From a virus, in the IMG/VR virus record IMGVR_UViG_3300013131_000059, positions 1 through 52,005 of that record: a stretch of DNA of 52,005 nucleotides. One strand, 5' to 3'. Of the stretch, positions 50,756 to 52,005 are shown piece after piece. The notes beneath the pieces were generated by a model that made no database searches, was not told the DNA's origin, and saw only the letters and a list, made by a program, of their open reading frames with translations. The position numbers were made by a program, and so were the translations under genes. Every line of letters starts with the position of its first letter. The first letter of the stretch is position 1.

Positions 50756-52005
50756 ATGGCCATACTTCCTAAATATCAATTAAAGCAATTATTTGAATCA
50801 GGTGATCTAATTACACAAAGTACATTAGATCAATTCATTGACGCATCTTATAACCCTACACTTGTTGCGGGGACTAATATAGTTATTACCAAGGTTGATA
50901 CACCTTCAGGTTCAACTATTACAATATCAACAATCGGAAATAGCGGAAGTGCTGGCGCAACCGGGGCAACAGGTATTAGTGGTGCTACTGGTGCCACTGG
51001 ACAATTTGGTAATCAAGGATTTCAGGGTGGTACTGGTCCAGGTGGCCCAGGTGGAGTAGGTTCAACTGGAGCCACTGGTGCTACGGGTGCCATTGGTCAA
51101 CTAGGATTTCAGGGAAGTACTGGCCCAGGAGGTCCTGGTGGAGTAGGTTCAACTGGAGCCACTGGTGCAACCGGCGGCGCAGGTGCAACCGGCGGCGCAG
51201 GTGCAACTGGTCAACAAGGTTTTCAAGGAGGTACTGGTATAGGAGGTCCGGGTGGAGTAGGTTCTTCTGGATCTACTGGAGCTACTGGTGCTACCGGTAC
51301 TGGTGGTCGTCAAGGTTCTACTGGTTCTACTGGTGCAACAGGAGATCAAGGCTTTCGAGGTTCAACTGGTAATCAAGGAAGTATAGGTTTAGAAGGAAGT
51401 ACAGGTTTCCAAGGTGGAACTGGAGCAACTGGAAATACAGGTAATCAAGGAAGTACAGGATTAGAAGGTTCAACTGGTTATCAAGGCGGAACAGGAGTTA
51501 ACGGAAATCAAGGTTCTCAGGGTGCAACTGGTGATCAAGGTTTTAAGGGCTCCACTGGATTAGAAGGATCAACTGGTTTCCAAGGCGGAACTGGACCTGA
51601 TGGTTCAAGTGGTAATCAAGGTTTCCAAGGCGGAACTGGTTCAAATGGTGAACAAGGTTTCCAGGGTGCAACTGGTAATCAAGGTTCTCAAGGTTTCCAA
51701 GGAAGTACCGGTGGAGATGGTTCAAGTGGTAATCAAGGTTTCCAGGGTGCAACTGGTGAACAAGGTTCAAGTGGTTTCCAAGGTGGAACTGGAGCAACTG
51801 GTTTCCAAGGTGCAACTGGTTCTCAAGGTTCTCAAGGTTTCCAAGGTGGAACCGGTGGAGATGGTTCAAGTGGTAATCAAGGTTTCCAAGGCGGAACTGG
51901 ACCTGATGGATCAACTGGTTTCCAGGGTGCAACTGGTAATCAAGGTTCTCAAGGTTTCCAAGGAAGTACAGGTGGAGATGGTTTAAGTGGTTTCCAAGGT
52001 TTTCA
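50756..52005 (+). CDS. Long collagen-like fibre protein (3' end outside window)
   Basis: An open frame from ATG 50756 to the last base with no stop; over 416 residues are visible. The N-terminal ~60 residues ('MAILPKYQLKQLFESGDLIT', then 'STLDQFIDASYNPTLVAGTN', 'IVITKVDTPSGSTITIST') are an attachment domain. From Gly61 onward every third residue is Gly without interruption (~118 triplets). Common triplets are G-A-T, G-S-T, G-F-Q, G-N-Q, G-G-T and G-S-S, with very little proline. Thr in the third position suggests a glycosylatable or Thr-stabilised triple helix, as proposed for bacterial collagens. It probably forms a long trimeric fibre or whisker. Longer DNA repeats recur within it. Confidence 0.8.
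   Translation, partial: MAILPKYQLKQLFESGDLITQSTLDQFIDASYNPTLVAGTNIVITKVDTPSGSTITISTIGNSGSAGATGATGISGATGATGQFGNQGFQGGTGPGGPGGVGSTGATGATGAIGQLGFQGSTGPGGPGGVGSTGATGATGGAGATGGAGATGQQGFQGGTGIGGPGGVGSSGSTGATGATGTGGRQGSTGSTGATGDQGFRGSTGNQGSIGLEGSTGFQGGTGATGNTGNQGSTGLEGSTGYQGGTGVNGNQGSQGATGDQGFKGSTGLEGSTGFQGGTGPDGSSGNQGFQGGTGSNGEQGFQGATGNQGSQGFQGSTGGDGSSGNQGFQGATGEQGSSGFQGGTGATGFQGATGSQGSQGFQGGTGGDGSSGNQGFQGGTGPDGSTGFQGATGNQGSQGFQGSTGGDGLSGFQGF
51590..52005 (+). repeat. Nested collagen-triplet DNA repeats
   Basis: Near-identical segments of 25-40 bp, encoding the sequence 'GDGSSGNQGFQG' and 'GATGNQGSQGFQGSTG', recur around 51712, 51855 and 51970, interspersed with related units. Near-identity at the DNA level implies recent duplication or gene conversion, and the region is prone to length change and to mis-assembly. 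Confidence 0.75.

Noticed and set aside
51149-51349. Minus-strand Ser/Thr/Cys-rich ORF
   Set aside because: It is the antisense of the G-X-Y repeats and has no start context.

Overview
The window is a contiguous piece of a large tailed-phage genome with a contractile tail (T4-like myovirus type). Evidence: a baseplate gene set in T4-like order (gp53-like, gp27-like hub, gp5-like spike, gp25, gp6/baseplate J), very long virion proteins, and a replication block with a gp32-type ssDNA-binding protein, a gp61-type primase and a UvsW-type helicase. All genes are on the + strand, packed with short gaps or 1-4 nt TAATG/ATGA overlaps. The DNA is AT-rich. Start codons follow A-rich leaders such as 'aataaaATG' with almost no Shine-Dalgarno sequences. 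That leader style, and a membrane-anchored coiled-coil protein of a kind I associate with Bacteroidota phages, suggest a Bacteroidota (perhaps flavobacterial) host. The host is inference; I cannot name the phage.

Layout. 1-2 kb: the end of one virion gene and a collagen-like fibre gene. 2-4.2 kb: five small unrecognised genes. 4.2-10.7 kb: baseplate/tail proteins (tube-like protein, gp53-like, gp27-like hub, a further structural protein, gp5-like spike, small spike-associated protein). 10.7-13.2 kb: two unusual non-structural genes, a four-module S1 RNA-binding protein and an amidoligase with a beta-helix-like tail. 13.2-33.8 kb: a virion gene train (neck-like candidate, gp25, gp6, large gp7-position protein, several 200-1558 aa appendage/baseplate proteins), some with glycine-triplet insertions. 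33.8-37.7 kb: spanin-like protein, further virion proteins and a tail-tube-like protein. 37.7-43.4 kb: small head-type protein, RuvC-like nuclease, GroES-like co-chaperonin, gp32, primase, two small genes and UvsW. 43.5-50.7 kb: a block of proteins bearing short peptides that resemble the T4 capsid-targeting sequence, including two ligase-like nucleotidyltransferases and a cytidylyltransferase-fold enzyme. 50.76 kb to the window end: a long open-ended G-X-Y repeat fibre gene.

Most interesting points: (i) the family of capsid-targeting-like tags at the N-terminus, in the interior or at the C-terminus of seven proteins, several of them enzymes, suggesting a packaged and perhaps injected nucleotidyl-transfer set; (ii) an in-frame TAG that splits what looks like one ~1285-residue virion protein exactly where a fibronectin-III-like domain would be expected to have Trp; (iii) the phage S1-like protein and the amidoligase inside the baseplate region; (iv) a recurrent GAATATATAAA-like motif in the gaps, likely the late promoter; (v) a perfect inverted repeat directly against the gene 25 start codon. 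No tRNA, rRNA, CRISPR array, transposase or integrase was seen, and no gap exceeds about 175 nt.
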